This document shows, in pieces, positions 18,482-27,721 of a DNA stretch of 64,000 nt (the stretch's first letter is position 1; the number at the start of each line of letters is the position of its first letter). The DNA lies in assembly GCF_002222655.1 (NCBI RefSeq), contig NZ_CP022423.1, positions 558,001 to 622,000 on the forward strand, in the 5' to 3' direction. The notes below the pieces were generated by a model. The model had not been told where the DNA came from and did no database searches. It saw nothing but the letters and a program-made list of their open reading frames with translations. Both the position numbers and the translations under genes were made by a program. The stretch comes from Vitreoscilla filiformis. GTDB lineage: Bacteria; Pseudomonadota; Gammaproteobacteria; Burkholderiales; Burkholderiaceae_C.

Positions 18482-18895
18482 ATGAGCTCAACCGACCTCC
18501 AAGCCCCCGTGACCACCCCCACTCCGTTTGAACGTTTGGGAGGCGAGCCAGGCGTGCGCACCCTGGTGGATCGTTTTTACGATCTGATGGATTTGGAACC
18601 CGCGTATGCCCGGCTGCGCGAAGTCCACGGCAGCACGCTGGACGATGCACGGGACAAACTGTTCTGGTTCCTCTGCGGCTGGCTCGGAGGCCCGAACCAC
18701 TACATCGAGCGTTTTGGTCATCCGCGTTTGCGGGCGCGGCATTTGCCGTTTCCCATCGCCTCGGTGGAGCGTGACCAGTGGCTGGCTTGCATGTACCAAG
18801 CGATGGAGGAGGTTCAGGTCGATCCCGAACTGCGCGCCCGCCTGGAGCGCTCGTTCTTCGACACCGCCGACTGGATGCGCAACCGCGCCGGCTGA
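18482..18895 (+). CDS. Truncated hemoglobin, group II (YjbI-like)
   Basis: Small 2-on-2 globin binding heme; family roles include oxygen or nitric-oxide handling. The 137 residues contain PFERLGGEPGVRTLVDRFYDLMD, the KLFWFLCGWLGGPNHYIERFGHPRLR block with the proximal-helix region, and DQWLACMYQAM with the group-typical Trp. Length is normal. It ends 7 bases from the convergent TlpA-like gene at 18903 and no terminator hairpin is visible between them. Confidence 0.9.
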   Translation: MSSTDLQAPVTTPTPFERLGGEPGVRTLVDRFYDLMDLEPAYARLREVHGSTLDDARDKLFWFLCGWLGGPNHYIERFGHPRLRARHLPFPIASVERDQWLACMYQAMEEVQVDPELRARLERSFFDTADWMRNRAG

Positions 18896-18902
18896 AACCG
18901 CT

Positions 18903-19499
18903 TCAGCGCAACTGCTCGGCCACCTGCGCCCAAATTTGAGGTGGGATGCGCCCTTCCACGCTGGTCACCACACGCCCCTCCGGGTTGAGCAGCACGGAGA
19001 ACGGCAAGGTGGTCGGGCGCGACAACGGCAAGCTGTCTCGATAAGCCGCATCACGCCGCCACAGCACGGTGGCGGGGGAGCCCCCGCGCTGGGTCATGCC
19101 CACCATCTGCCAGTAACTTTGGGCGCTGGCAAGCTGCTTGTCCATCTGCACGTACACCACGGAAAAGCGCTGGCCCTGCCAAGCCTCCGCACGCCGGCGC
19201 AAATCGGCCATTTTGTCGAGGCACACGGCGCAATCGGTGGCCCAGTAATGGATCAGCACCACCCGGCCACGCAGCAGGCTCAAGCCAAACACCTGCCCCT
19301 GCAAGGTCAACCCCCGCAAGGTGAAACCACTGCCAATCGGCACGGGCAAGGCTGCGCTGGGCTGGGTGCGTGGTTCGGCAACGGCCGGTTTGGGCACCAC
19401 CCGGGGCACGGTGCGGGTCTGTGCCCCTGCCATCGGCAGCCCGAGTGCCAACACGACAGCCCAGAAACAACGGAAGAAATGCGTCATGGGTGCAAGCAT
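18903..19499 (-). CDS. TlpA-family thioredoxin-like protein, exported
   Basis: Predicted periplasmic thiol-disulfide protein. The 198 residues begin with a signal peptide (THFFRCFWAVVLALGLPMAGAQ). A redoxin fold follows with LRGRVVLIHYWATDCAVCLDKM, in which CAVC is the CxxC redox centre, and the cis-Pro segment TTLPFSVLLNPEG. The fold and export signal support a role in cysteine reduction or cytochrome maturation, but the partner is unknown. It is convergent with the globin gene. Confidence 0.87.
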   Translation of the reverse strand: MLAPMTHFFRCFWAVVLALGLPMAGAQTRTVPRVVPKPAVAEPRTQPSAALPVPIGSGFTLRGLTLQGQVFGLSLLRGRVVLIHYWATDCAVCLDKMADLRRRAEAWQGQRFSVVYVQMDKQLASAQSYWQMVGMTQRGGSPATVLWRRDAAYRDSLPLSRPTTLPFSVLLNPEGRVVTSVEGRIPPQIWAQVAEQLR

Positions 19500-19545
19500 G
19501 TCTCATCTTGAGCGCGATGAACGCACTCCCCCACGCTCGCAGGCG

Positions 19546-20316
19546 TCATACACCTGCTGGATGGCGAAACGCCGGGCGTGCCTGTGGATGTCCATGCACC
19601 CGGCTGCCCAGCAACACAATCAACGCCCCAGCCCCCCCTTGCGGGCCGCTGGCCTGGGTAAAAGCAATCACCTCCTGACGCTGCGCCAACCAGCGCTGCA
19701 CCTTGGCTTTCAAGACGGGCTCTCGCCCCGGTGAGCCCAATCCCTTGCCATGGACAACGCGCAAGCAGCGGCGGTGATGTTGATGCGCTTGAAGGATAAA
19801 GGCACTCAGGGTGTCTCGCGCCTCGTCGCGACGCAAGCCGTGTAAATCCAACTCCCCCTGAATGGCCCAATGGCCACGCCGAAGCTTGGTCAACACATCC
19901 AAGCCGATGCTGGCGCGGCGAAAGCTCAACCCGTCGTCGGTCAGCAGCAGCGTCTCAACATCCACCTCGTCGCTCAGGGCTTCGCGCAGCGCGGCTTGTT
20001 CGTCTAACAAGCGTTGACGTGCCTCCGGCTCGGGGCGAGGCGTTTGAACATCGGCCAAACCGCGATCACGCAGCCGGGTCACCGGGCCGACCGCCTGCGC
20101 GAACAACACCCGCTCCCGCTCGCACTGCTGGGCAGCGGCGGCCACCCGGGCGCGGTGGGCAGCCTCTTCGGCGGCTTTCTGGCGCAGGGCTGTTCGCAAC
20201 TGGCCCAGATCTTTCAAGCTGTGGCCTCGGTGCGAGGGCGCCGGCTGCGCTGCCGGGGTTTGACGGTGGACGCCCCCAGCACTCAGGGGCAATGAACGAA
20301 GAGGAGCCTTGGTCAT
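19546..20316 (-). CDS. Smr-domain protein
   Basis: Protein with a C-terminal small MutS-related (Smr) domain, a putative nuclease/RNA-binding fold. The 256 residues start at MTKAPLRSLP. A charged helical N-terminal half (LRQKAAEEAAHRARV) leads to the Smr domain at about 155-245, with ELDLHGLRRDEARDTL and the RVVHGKGLGS loop. In E. coli SmrB cleaves mRNA at collided ribosomes; assignment to that role is by family only. The frame extends 30 bases upstream to a less likely start at 20346. Confidence 0.88.
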   Translation of the reverse strand: MTKAPLRSLPLSAGGVHRQTPAAQPAPSHRGHSLKDLGQLRTALRQKAAEEAAHRARVAAAAQQCERERVLFAQAVGPVTRLRDRGLADVQTPRPEPEARQRLLDEQAALREALSDEVDVETLLLTDDGLSFRRASIGLDVLTKLRRGHWAIQGELDLHGLRRDEARDTLSAFILQAHQHHRRCLRVVHGKGLGSPGREPVLKAKVQRWLAQRQEVIAFTQASGPQGGAGALIVLLGSRVHGHPQARPAFRHPAGV

Positions 20317-20350
20317 GGGGCGGATTGTGCGTTGCCGCCGACGCATCCAC

Positions 20351-21127
20351 TCAAACCGACAAAAAACCCTCGATGGAGGTTGCCAGTGCCACTGGAATTT
20401 CGTACATCGGATAGTGCCCGGCGTTGAGCAGAATTTCGATGTGGGCGTGCGGATAGGTTTCCATCCACGTCGCCCGTGTCAGGGCTTCGGTCAAGGCGGG
20501 ATCGTGTACGCCCACCAGCACTTGCACGGGATGGTTGAAACCAGACACATCGGCTGAAAAATCCGTGCCCACCCAACTGGCCAAATACGCTTGCAGGGCC
20601 GCTGGCGAGGTGCTGGACAGGGAACGCCGCAACATCGCTTCCAGCCAAATGCCGCTCAGGCGGTTGCCGGTGAGCAAATCCAGGATGGCACGGCGCACCT
20701 CGGCGCTGTGGATGGCACTGCTGAAAAACTCCCACGTCGCTTCGTCAAACGGCACCCCCGACGCCGGCACTGGGTTGATGCCCACCAGCTTGAGCACCCG
20801 ATCCGGCGCCTCCACCAACACCCGCTGCCCGGCCATCGAACCCATGGCGTGGCCCACCAGCGAAAACTGCGCCCAGCCCAGCGCATCGGCCAGCGCCAGT
20901 GCGTCTTGTGCGATTTCGGCGACGTGGTAGTCCCCGCCCTCGGTCAAGCGGGCGCCATAGCCTCGGCTGTCCATGAAGGCGTAGGTGAACGAGTCCCCAT
21001 CCAGCCAGGGGTGCAGGGGCTGCCAGCTGTCGGCGGCGCAAAACCAGTCGTGCAGGCAAATGACTTTGTGGGGCCCCTCTCCCCATTGCTGGGTGATGCG
21101 CGCCAACCGAGTGCCGAGACAGGTCAT
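20351..21127 (-). CDS. Alpha/beta-hydrolase fold protein lacking the nucleophile serine
   Basis: 258-residue alpha/beta-hydrolase fold protein. The nucleophile elbow reads LVGHAMGSMAG: the expected GHSMG Ser is Ala94 (codon GCC). The other triad positions look present (Asp209 in GVHDPA, His238 in NAGHYPMYE), and the oxyanion area HDWFCAADSW is normal. As written it should not form a Ser acyl-enzyme. It may be a non-catalytic binding protein, use another residue, or be a decaying gene. It lies 20 bases downstream of the ribE-type gene on the same strand. Confidence 0.85.
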   Translation of the reverse strand: MTCLGTRLARITQQWGEGPHKVICLHDWFCAADSWQPLHPWLDGDSFTYAFMDSRGYGARLTEGGDYHVAEIAQDALALADALGWAQFSLVGHAMGSMAGQRVLVEAPDRVLKLVGINPVPASGVPFDEATWEFFSSAIHSAEVRRAILDLLTGNRLSGIWLEAMLRRSLSSTSPAALQAYLASWVGTDFSADVSGFNHPVQVLVGVHDPALTEALTRATWMETYPHAHIEILLNAGHYPMYEIPVALATSIEGFLSV

Positions 21128-21147
21128 GAACCGCCCACTCCTGCCTC

Positions 21148-21858
21148 TCAGGTGCGCGGCAGTGGCGGTAAACCACCGCTGAGGGCTTCGGTGGACAGCC
21201 CTTGTTGGCGCAGCAGCGCCTCCAACGCCGGCAGCAGCGGGCCGAGGCGTTCTTCTAACGCATCGCGCACGGTGTCCACAAACACCTGGGTGGAGCGCTC
21301 GATTTCGACGTTCAGTGCATCACCTGGCTGTTTGGCGCCAAACGTGGTTTGACGCAGGGTTTCGGGAATCAGCCAGACCTCGAACCAACCTTCGCGCCGA
21401 TCCGCTTCCGCCACCGTCAGGCTGGCGCCATTGATGGCGATATAGCCCTTGGCGAACACGTAGCGCATCCACGGTTCGGGCACGTGAATGCGCATGACGT
21501 GGTTGTTCTCGGGTTGGCGCACGCAGGCCAATGTCGCCGTGAAATCCACATGGCCGGACAGCGGATGCCCCCCGATCTCCGCCCCATCCCGCGCCGCACG
21601 TTCGACGTTGAGCCGATCGCCCACTGCGAAGCGACCCAGCGTCGTCAGGTTCAGACTTTGTTGCATGACATCGAAGTCAGCTTCGTCGTCGCCGTGCAGG
21701 GCGGTGACGGTCAGGCACACGCCATCACACGCCACGCTGGCGCCAATGGCCAGCCCCTCGGCGAAACCAGCCGGAAAACGCAGGCGGAAGGTGCGCAGCC
21801 CTGGCCGATCCGCCAACGCGACGATGTCAGCCACACCTTGCACGATGCCAGTGAACAT
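21148..21858 (-). CDS. ribE: Riboflavin synthase alpha subunit
   Basis: Dismutates two 6,7-dimethyl-8-ribityllumazine to riboflavin. The 236 residues begin with the hallmark MFTGIVQG and consist of two similar beta-barrel repeats: first VACDGVCLTVT, ERAARDGAEIGGHPLSGHVD; second GYIAINGASLTVA and the LNVEIERSTQVF region. I chose Met at 21858 over 21867 because the family starts at MFTG. No FMN riboswitch is seen in the short 5' region. The C-terminus is slightly longer than average. Confidence 0.94.
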   Translation of the reverse strand: MFTGIVQGVADIVALADRPGLRTFRLRFPAGFAEGLAIGASVACDGVCLTVTALHGDDEADFDVMQQSLNLTTLGRFAVGDRLNVERAARDGAEIGGHPLSGHVDFTATLACVRQPENNHVMRIHVPEPWMRYVFAKGYIAINGASLTVAEADRREGWFEVWLIPETLRQTTFGAKQPGDALNVEIERSTQVFVDTVRDALEERLGPLLPALEALLRQQGLSTEALSGGLPPLPRT

Positions 21859-21897
21859 GGAGCTCATCCTCAGAACAGGGAAAGTGCGAGCTTACCC

Positions 21898-22572
21898 TCA
21901 GATCAATCCTCGTTCGGCAAAACTGACCACCTGGCCGGTGCCCACCACCAAGTGGTCTAGGACGCGCACATCCACCAGTTGCAGCGAGGTTTTGAGCGAC
22001 TGGGTCAGCGTTTCATCCGCTCGACTGGGCTCGGCCACACCGGAAGGGTGGTTGTGAACCAGGATCACCGCTGCGGCATTCAGCGTCATGGCTTGGCGCA
22101 CCACTTCACGCGGGTAGACGCTGGTTTGTGTCAGGGTGCCCAGAAAGAGTTTGTGCATGTCGATGAGCCGATGCTGCGCATCCAGGTACAGCACCGCGAA
22201 AATCTCGCGTTCCAGCCGGCCCAGGTGCAGCGCCACGTAGTCTTTGACGCGGTTCGGGCTGTCAAACACTGGCGCGGAACGCAGTTGCTGCGCCAGCGCC
22301 CGCCGCGCCACTTCCATGACGGCAATCAGCTCCGCACAGCGCGCCGGCCCCAACCCCCGCACCTGGCCGAGCTGCTGCGGCTGGGCCTGCATCAACCCGC
22401 CGAAACCCTGGCAGTGCGTGAGCACATCCCCGGCCAGTTCCAACACGCTGCGCCCGCGCAGGCCGGTGCGCAGCAACAGCGCCAGCAATTCGGTGTCAGC
22501 CAAGGCGGCGGGGCCATGGCTGAGGAGTTTTTCACGCGGCCTCAGCGCCGCAGGAAGGGCTTTAATCGACAT
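21898..22572 (-). CDS. radC: RadC/MPN-domain protein
   Basis: JAB1/MPN-fold protein named for an old repair phenotype; the biochemical role is unsettled. The 224 residues begin [17 protein letters not shown], carry a helix-hairpin-helix-like N-terminal region ([20 protein letters not shown]), then the MPN domain with the metal motif [14 protein letters not shown] (H-x-H-x7-S-x2-D intact). The Met at 22572 is preferred over 22617 because family members start MSIK. Its neighbours are ribE and the GntR gene. Confidence 0.94.
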   Translation of the reverse strand: MSIKALPAALRPREKLLSHGPAALADTELLALLLRTGLRGRSVLELAGDVLTHCQGFGGLMQAQPQQLGQVRGLGPARCAELIAVMEVARRALAQQLRSAPVFDSPNRVKDYVALHLGRLEREIFAVLYLDAQHRLIDMHKLFLGTLTQTSVYPREVVRQAMTLNAAAVILVHNHPSGVAEPSRADETLTQSLKTSLQLVDVRVLDHLVVGTGQVVSFAERGLI

Positions 22573-22620
22573 AGGGAGAGGGTGTAACAACTCCCGCTGG
22601 CTTGTGCCGACGCCCATTCC

Positions 22621-23352
22621 TCACGGGATGGGATGCGTGGGCTCCCGATAGGCCGCAAACACATCACGCAACGGCGCGACCGGACGCGCCGGGCCTTCAC
22701 GCAGCGAACGCGCCAGTTCCTGCAAATGCTTGCGCATCTCCGCTGCCGCCCGGGCGGGTGAGCCACTGGCCAACGCTTCGATCAGCTCATCGTGGCGGTG
22801 GGTGACGCAACCGGGATGCCCACCGCGCTGGTACTGCAAGATCAGCAACGAGGTCAGCGGCAACAGCTCATCGATCCAGCGCACGAACAGCGGGTTGCCC
22901 GCCAAAACCGCCAACTCCCGATGAAACTGGCCCGACAGCCGCACGGCAGCCGCCTTGTCGGCACGGGCCTGGGCGGCTTGTTCAGCCGCCACCAGGGCGC
23001 GCAGTGACGCCACCTGTGCGGCACTGAGCTGGCCGGCCAAACGTCGGGCGATGTCTCCTTCGATCACCTGCCGCGCTTCGAACACTTGTGCGGCCTGGGC
23101 TCGGTCGGGCTGGGGAACGGTGGCGCCTTTGTTGTGTTCCAGCGCGATCACCTGATCGGCGGCCAAGCGTTGCAGCGCCTGGCGTACCACGGTGCGCGAG
23201 ACCCCAAACCCTTCGGCCAGCTCCTGCTCACGCAGCCGCGTGCCGGGCGGCAACCGGTGTTCGACGATGGCGCCATAAATACCGTCGTACACACGCTGGG
23301 TGGCGGTGTCGGCAGGGGCGGGCGGGACAACAGGCGGGTGACGGGCAAGCAT
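22621..23352 (-). CDS. GntR-family regulator, FCD subfamily
   Basis: Ligand-responsive transcription factor. The 243 residues have an N-terminal winged helix (GFGVSRTVVRQALQRLAADQVI) and an all-helical FCD ligand domain (RQVIEGDIARRLAGQL, SGQFHRELAVLAGNPLF, HDELIEALASGSP). It is the last gene of the ABC-importer operon (12 bases after the second permease), so it probably regulates that operon and itself. Two TTGTATGCAA-type sites in the 27565-27740 divergent region are the best operator candidates. It likely senses the imported compound or a breakdown product. Confidence 0.92.
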   Translation of the reverse strand: MLARHPPVVPPAPADTATQRVYDGIYGAIVEHRLPPGTRLREQELAEGFGVSRTVVRQALQRLAADQVIALEHNKGATVPQPDRAQAAQVFEARQVIEGDIARRLAGQLSAAQVASLRALVAAEQAAQARADKAAAVRLSGQFHRELAVLAGNPLFVRWIDELLPLTSLLILQYQRGGHPGCVTHRHDELIEALASGSPARAAAEMRKHLQELARSLREGPARPVAPLRDVFAAYREPTHPIP

Positions 23353-23364
23353 GGGGGGCGAAGC

Positions 23365-24267
23365 TTAACGCCGACCCTGCCGCCGGCGCCACACCGCCAT
23401 GAGCACCATCGTCAGCCCCATCACGGCGAAGGACACCAGCGTGGTCACCGTGCCCAGCGCGTAGATCACCGGGGTGGTGACGGTGGTGGTGAGCCCCTGC
23501 AATTCCAGCGGCAGGGTGTTGACGTCGCCCATCACCTGCGAGCTGCGGGCAATTTCGTCCCAACTCAGGGTGAAACCGAACATGCCGATGCCCACCAAAC
23601 TCGGGCCAATGAGCGGCAACACCACGTGGCGCAGTGTCTGCCAGCGCGTGGCACCCAGATCGCGGGCGGCCTCCTCGTAAGCGGGGTTGAAACGGTTGAA
23701 GACGGCGAACATGATCAAGAGACCAAACGGCAGCGTCCAGGTGAGCTGTGCCCCCAACCCGGAGCTGAACATGCCCAGCGTGGTGGTGAAGGTGTCCAGC
23801 GCCTCGGGCCAGTGGGCTTCGAGCCAGAGTTTCACGCCGCCATCCAGCAGGCGGAACATCAGCCCCACGCCCAGCGAAACGATGATGCTGGGCATGATGA
23901 GGCTGGCCACCACCACGTAAAACAGCAGCGTGCCGCCGGGGAGTTTCTTGCGGTAAGCCAAGCCCGCCAGCAGCGAGAACAGCACCGTGAGCCCCATCAC
24001 CACCGTGCCCAGCAGCAGCGAGCGGCGCAGCGCGGCACCGATGTCGATGACGCCAATCCCCTCCCAGAGCTGGGCAAACCAATGCAAGCTCCAGCCGCGC
24101 ATCGGAAAGGTCAGGCCGCCTTCGGGGCCTTGGAAACTCAGCACAAAGATGGCGAACATCGGGCCGTAAAGGAACAGCACGAAAGCGGCGAACACAGCAC
24201 CCAGCAACCAGAAACTCAAGGGGCGGCGCTCGCGGCGCAAGACGGGGGAAGTGGCCAGCAGGCTCAT
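23365..24267 (-). CDS. ABC importer permease, PotC-like
   Basis: Second inner-membrane permease of the polyamine/opine-type importer. The 300 residues form about six hydrophobic helices with the permease coupling loop EEAARDLGATRWQTLRHVVLPL. Start ATG 24267 (MSLLATSPVLR) overlaps the stop of the first permease, fixing the start despite a longer open frame. It works with the permease at 24267-25163, the binding protein at 25182 and the ATPase at 26542. Confidence 0.92.
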   Translation of the reverse strand: MSLLATSPVLRRERRPLSFWLLGAVFAAFVLFLYGPMFAIFVLSFQGPEGGLTFPMRGWSLHWFAQLWEGIGVIDIGAALRRSLLLGTVVMGLTVLFSLLAGLAYRKKLPGGTLLFYVVVASLIMPSIIVSLGVGLMFRLLDGGVKLWLEAHWPEALDTFTTTLGMFSSGLGAQLTWTLPFGLLIMFAVFNRFNPAYEEAARDLGATRWQTLRHVVLPLIGPSLVGIGMFGFTLSWDEIARSSQVMGDVNTLPLELQGLTTTVTTPVIYALGTVTTLVSFAVMGLTMVLMAVWRRRQGRR

Positions 24268-25163
24268 CACAGCTCCTTGCGCAGGTTCACCAAGCGCATC
24301 AGCGCCACAATCATCATCAGCACCACCGCCAGCAGGATGACCGCATTGGCCGCCGCCAGCGGGAATTGCAGGTAACTCGTCTGCACCTGAATCACCTTGC
24401 CCACCGAGGCGATCTGCTGCCCGCCCATCACGCCGACGGTGACAAAGTCCCCCATCACCAGCGCCAGCACGAAAATCGACCCAATGATGAGCCCCGTGCG
24501 CGTGAGCGGCAGCACGACGTGCCACAGCGTCTGCCAGGGACTTGCACCACAGTCGCGTGCAGCTTCCAGCAGGCTGCGGTCGATGCGCATCATGGCGTTG
24601 AAGATGGGCACGATCATGAACATGGTGTAGAGGTGAACGAACGCCAGCACCACCGAGAACTCCGAAAACAGCAACCACTCCACCGGCTCCTGCACCAGCC
24701 CCAGGCCGAGCAGCGTCTGGTTCACCAGGCCGTTGCGGCCCAGCAGCGGCACCCAGGAAATCATGCGGATGACGTTGCTCGTCCAAAACGGCACGGTGCA
24801 GACGATGAACAGCAGCGTCTGCATGCCTTGGGTTTTGACATGGAAGGCCAAAAACCAGGCGATGGCAAACCCCAGCACCGCCGTCACCGCCCAGGTGATG
24901 AGGCTGAACTTCAGGGTGGAGGCGTAGGTTTTGAGGGTCACGCAGGTGTCTTGCCCGGCGGTGACGAGGCTGTCGCCACAGCCTTGAAAGATGCTGAGGT
25001 AGTTCTCGGCGCTGAAGGCCGGGATCAGTTCATAGTCCGTGGCCTGCCAGAAACTGACCATGCCGATCAGCCCCAGCGGAATCAAAAAGAAGACCGCGAA
25101 CACCGCCGCCAAGGGCGCGGCTTGCAGCCAAGCGAGAGCGGCGGTGCGCGCAGTCGGTTTCAT
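24267..25163 (-). CDS. ABC importer permease, PotB-like
   Basis: First permease of the importer; 298 residues, about six transmembrane helices and the coupling loop LEAARDCGASPWQTLWHVVL. The periplasmic insert after helix 1 (ATDYELIPAFSAENY) is usual for PotB-like proteins. It lies 18 bases after the binding-protein gene and overlaps the next permease by 1 base. Substrate is inferred only from context: family members move polyamines, opines or related amides. Confidence 0.92.
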   Translation of the reverse strand: MKPTARTAALAWLQAAPLAAVFAVFFLIPLGLIGMVSFWQATDYELIPAFSAENYLSIFQGCGDSLVTAGQDTCVTLKTYASTLKFSLITWAVTAVLGFAIAWFLAFHVKTQGMQTLLFIVCTVPFWTSNVIRMISWVPLLGRNGLVNQTLLGLGLVQEPVEWLLFSEFSVVLAFVHLYTMFMIVPIFNAMMRIDRSLLEAARDCGASPWQTLWHVVLPLTRTGLIIGSIFVLALVMGDFVTVGVMGGQQIASVGKVIQVQTSYLQFPLAAANAVILLAVVLMMIVALMRLVNLRKEL

Positions 25164-25181
25164 CGCTCTGAACCCTTCAAC

Positions 25182-26471
25182 TTACGCAGCAACGAACTCG
25201 TTCCACTTTTGCACCATGTAGGCGTTCTCATCCATGATGGCGTTCCAGCAAGCGATGCCGCCCATGCGCTGCTCGTAACTGCCGCCGTCGCGCACTTCGC
25301 CCTTTTTGGCCAGAACGTCCCCGTTGGGGCTCTTGATGTCTTGCGCTGCCGGTTTGCCTTCCATCCAGTAGGCCCACTCGTAGGCTTCCATCTTGGCCTT
25401 GGCGGTGTCCAAAACGGCGCTGTAGTAGCCCTGGCGATTCAGATAGGCACCGGCCCAGCCATCCAGGAACCAGTTGATGAACTCGTAGGCCGCATCGAGT
25501 TGTTTGCCTTTGAGCGACTTGGGCACCCCAAAACCCGCCGCCCAGGCGCGATAACCCTCTTTCAGCGGCTGGAAGGTGCAAGCCAGCCCCTTGGTGCGCA
25601 CCGCCGTGACAGCCGGTGACCACATCGACTGGATCACCACTTCACCCGAGGCCATGAGGTTCACGCTTTCGTTGAAGTCCTTCCACAAGGCGCGGAACTG
25701 GCCGGCCTTCTTGGCTTCGATCAACGTGGCGATGGTGAGGTCGATTTCCTTCTTGGTCATGTTGCCCTTGTCCGGGTACTTGTACTTGCCCAGGGCCTCG
25801 ACCACCATCGCCGCGTCCATGATGCCAATGGACGGAATGTTCAAAATCGCCGCCTTGCCCTTGAACTCCGGATTCAGCAGCTCGGCCCACGAGCTGATCG
25901 GGCGCTTGATCAAATCGGGGCGGATGCCCAGCGTGTCGGCGTTGTAGACGGTGGGAATCAGCGTCATGAACTGGGTGGGCTGGGCGCTGAAGGTTTTGCT
26001 GTCCGGCTTTTCCAGGTACATCACCTTTTTGGGGGCGGTGCCTTGATCGCCCACCTTCTTGCCGGCGACTTCGCCCTTGGTGAACAGCGAGGTGATCTTG
26101 TCCGCGTTCTTGATGCGCTTGACATCCATCCCTTGCAGGTTGCCGGTGGGGATGATTTTTTTCAGGCTGAAGTATTCGGTGTCGATCAGATCGAAGGAGT
26201 TGGGCGCGGTGACGGCGCGTTTGGTCACGTCATCGGTGGTGACGGGGATGTATTGGATTTTGATGCCCGTGTCCGCCTCGAATTTTTCGGCGATTTTCTT
26301 GTCCTGGTTCACCGCCGTGCCCAGGTAACGCAGCGTGAGTTTTTCGCTCGCATGCACGAACGGAAAACCCGTGATGCCCGTGGCCGCCACGCCCGCACCG
26401 GCAGCGGTTTTCAAAAAACCACGGCGGTTGGCTGCGGCGGGGGTGTCGGGGGTCAAATCGAACGCACTCAT
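25182..26471 (-). CDS. ABC importer periplasmic binding protein, PotD-like, Tat signal
   Basis: Captures the substrate in the periplasm for the neighbouring permeases. The 429 residues start with a twin-arginine type signal (NRRGFLKTAAGAGVAATG, RR at about 16-17), followed by a type 2 periplasmic binding fold: LTLRYLGTAVNQDKKIAEKF, FDLIDTEYFSLKKI, ASGEVVIQSMWSPAV, DAAYEFINWFLDGWAG. This subgroup is commonly linked to hydantoin/allantoin-racemase-like genes, as here, which hints at an amide or ureide substrate rather than spermidine. Confidence 0.92.
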   Translation of the reverse strand: MSAFDLTPDTPAAANRRGFLKTAAGAGVAATGITGFPFVHASEKLTLRYLGTAVNQDKKIAEKFEADTGIKIQYIPVTTDDVTKRAVTAPNSFDLIDTEYFSLKKIIPTGNLQGMDVKRIKNADKITSLFTKGEVAGKKVGDQGTAPKKVMYLEKPDSKTFSAQPTQFMTLIPTVYNADTLGIRPDLIKRPISSWAELLNPEFKGKAAILNIPSIGIMDAAMVVEALGKYKYPDKGNMTKKEIDLTIATLIEAKKAGQFRALWKDFNESVNLMASGEVVIQSMWSPAVTAVRTKGLACTFQPLKEGYRAWAAGFGVPKSLKGKQLDAAYEFINWFLDGWAGAYLNRQGYYSAVLDTAKAKMEAYEWAYWMEGKPAAQDIKSPNGDVLAKKGEVRDGGSYEQRMGGIACWNAIMDENAYMVQKWNEFVAA

Positions 26472-26541
26472 CAGGGAACTCCTGCAAGAAAGAGTCGAGG
26501 GTCGGGGGAAGACGGAAAAAGCCGTGCGGCCACGCGGGCCT

Positions 26542-27564
26542 TTAGGCTGCCAGACGGTGGGCGTCGGCCTCAGCCCATTGCAGGCTCAAAGCCTGACCGG
26601 GGGTCAGCGGCTGGCGGTCAAACTGGTGATCGGGCACAGCGGCGATCCAAGCGGCCAGCGGCGCCTCGTCGTCGGCGTCATCGCCTGCGCTGGCGGCGCT
26701 GGGCGGGATGAGGTGAATCTGCACTTGCTGGCCTTGGTATTCCACAGCGCGCACCAAGGCGGGCAGGCCGCTGGCGCTGGGGGTGGCCAGTTGCAGCTTG
26801 TCGCTGCGCACCGCCACTTTGCCGGACGGCGTGTCAAACACGTTGTGCGAGCCGATGAACCGCGCCACAAACTCGGTGCGCGGGCGCTCGAACACCTCCC
26901 GCGCCGGGCCGGCCTGCTCGATGTGGCCATGGTTCATCACCACCACCAAGTCGGCCAGCGCCATGGCTTCTTCCTGCGAGTGTGTGACGTGAACAAACGT
27001 CATGCCCAACTCGCGGTGCCAGCGTTGCAGCTCGGCGCGCATCTTGATGCGCAAAAAAGGATCGAGCGCGGACAACGGCTCATCCAGCAACAGCACTTGG
27101 GGCTGCATCATCAGCGCCCGCGCCAGCGCCACGCGCTGCTGCTGGCCGCCAGAAAGCGCAGCCGGCAGGCGTTGCGCCAACGGCTGCATGGCCACCAGCG
27201 CCAGCAGCTCCATGGCGCGTTTTTCGCGCTCGATTTTGGAAACCCCCTTCATCTGCGCACTGAAAGCGACGTTTTGCAGCACGGTGAGGTGCGGAAACAG
27301 CGCGTAACTCTGGAACATCATCGCCGTGCCGCGCTCGGCGGGGGTCAGCTCGGTGATGTCCCGCCCGCCCAGCACGATGTGGCCGCTGCTGGGCAGCTCG
27401 TGGCCGGCAATCATGCGCAGCGTCGAGGTTTTGCCGCAGCCCGACGGCCCCAGCAAACAACAGTAACTGCCAGCGGCGACGGTCAGATCGATGCGGTTCA
27501 CCGCCAGGGTGTCCCCGTAGAACTTGCTGAGTTGGTTCAGCGCCAAATCGGTGCGTGTGCTCAT
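26542..27564 (-). CDS. ABC importer ATPase, PotA-like
   Basis: Energises the importer. The 340 residues start at MSTRTDLALN (ATG 27564) and show Walker A GPSGCGKTST, Q-loop MMFQSYALF, signature LSGGQQQRVALARALM, Walker B LLLDEPLSAL and a C-terminal TOBE-like regulatory domain from about 240. The frame stays open to 27687 but the upstream part is not conserved and would cover an operator-like site. First gene of a five-gene operon ATPase-binding protein-permease-permease-GntR. Confidence 0.94.
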   Translation of the reverse strand: MSTRTDLALNQLSKFYGDTLAVNRIDLTVAAGSYCCLLGPSGCGKTSTLRMIAGHELPSSGHIVLGGRDITELTPAERGTAMMFQSYALFPHLTVLQNVAFSAQMKGVSKIEREKRAMELLALVAMQPLAQRLPAALSGGQQQRVALARALMMQPQVLLLDEPLSALDPFLRIKMRAELQRWHRELGMTFVHVTHSQEEAMALADLVVVMNHGHIEQAGPAREVFERPRTEFVARFIGSHNVFDTPSGKVAVRSDKLQLATPSASGLPALVRAVEYQGQQVQIHLIPPSAASAGDDADDEAPLAAWIAAVPDHQFDRQPLTPGQALSLQWAEADAHRLAA

Positions 27565-27570
27565 GCGGAT

Positions 27571-27721
27571 TTTTGTATGCAATCGCTGTGCCACATCGAC
27601 GGCCCAGCTCTTGCACCAGAACCCCCGCGATTCACCCCAGGTGACGCGGTTCAATAGGCCGCACCTCACCGGTGACCCACGCACCAACAGCGCTCACCCG
27701 AGCGTCACTTTGCATACAAAA
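27571..27721. promoter_or_regulatory. Divergent control region with mirrored TTGTATGCAA sites
   Basis: TTTTGTATGCAA at 27571-27582 lies 6 bases before the ATPase start, and its reverse complement (TTTGCATACAAAA) is at 27709-27721, 19 bases before the racemase start. Each site is itself a near-palindrome (TTGTATGCAA/TTGCATACAA), similar to TTGTATACAA-type operators bound by FCD-type GntR proteins. Binding by the operon's own GntR protein is inferred. Confidence 0.65.

Noticed and set aside
23086-24375. 429-residue plus-strand frame opposite the GntR and permease genes
   Set aside because: His/Gln/Arg-rich antisense translation without motif, opposite well-supported genes.
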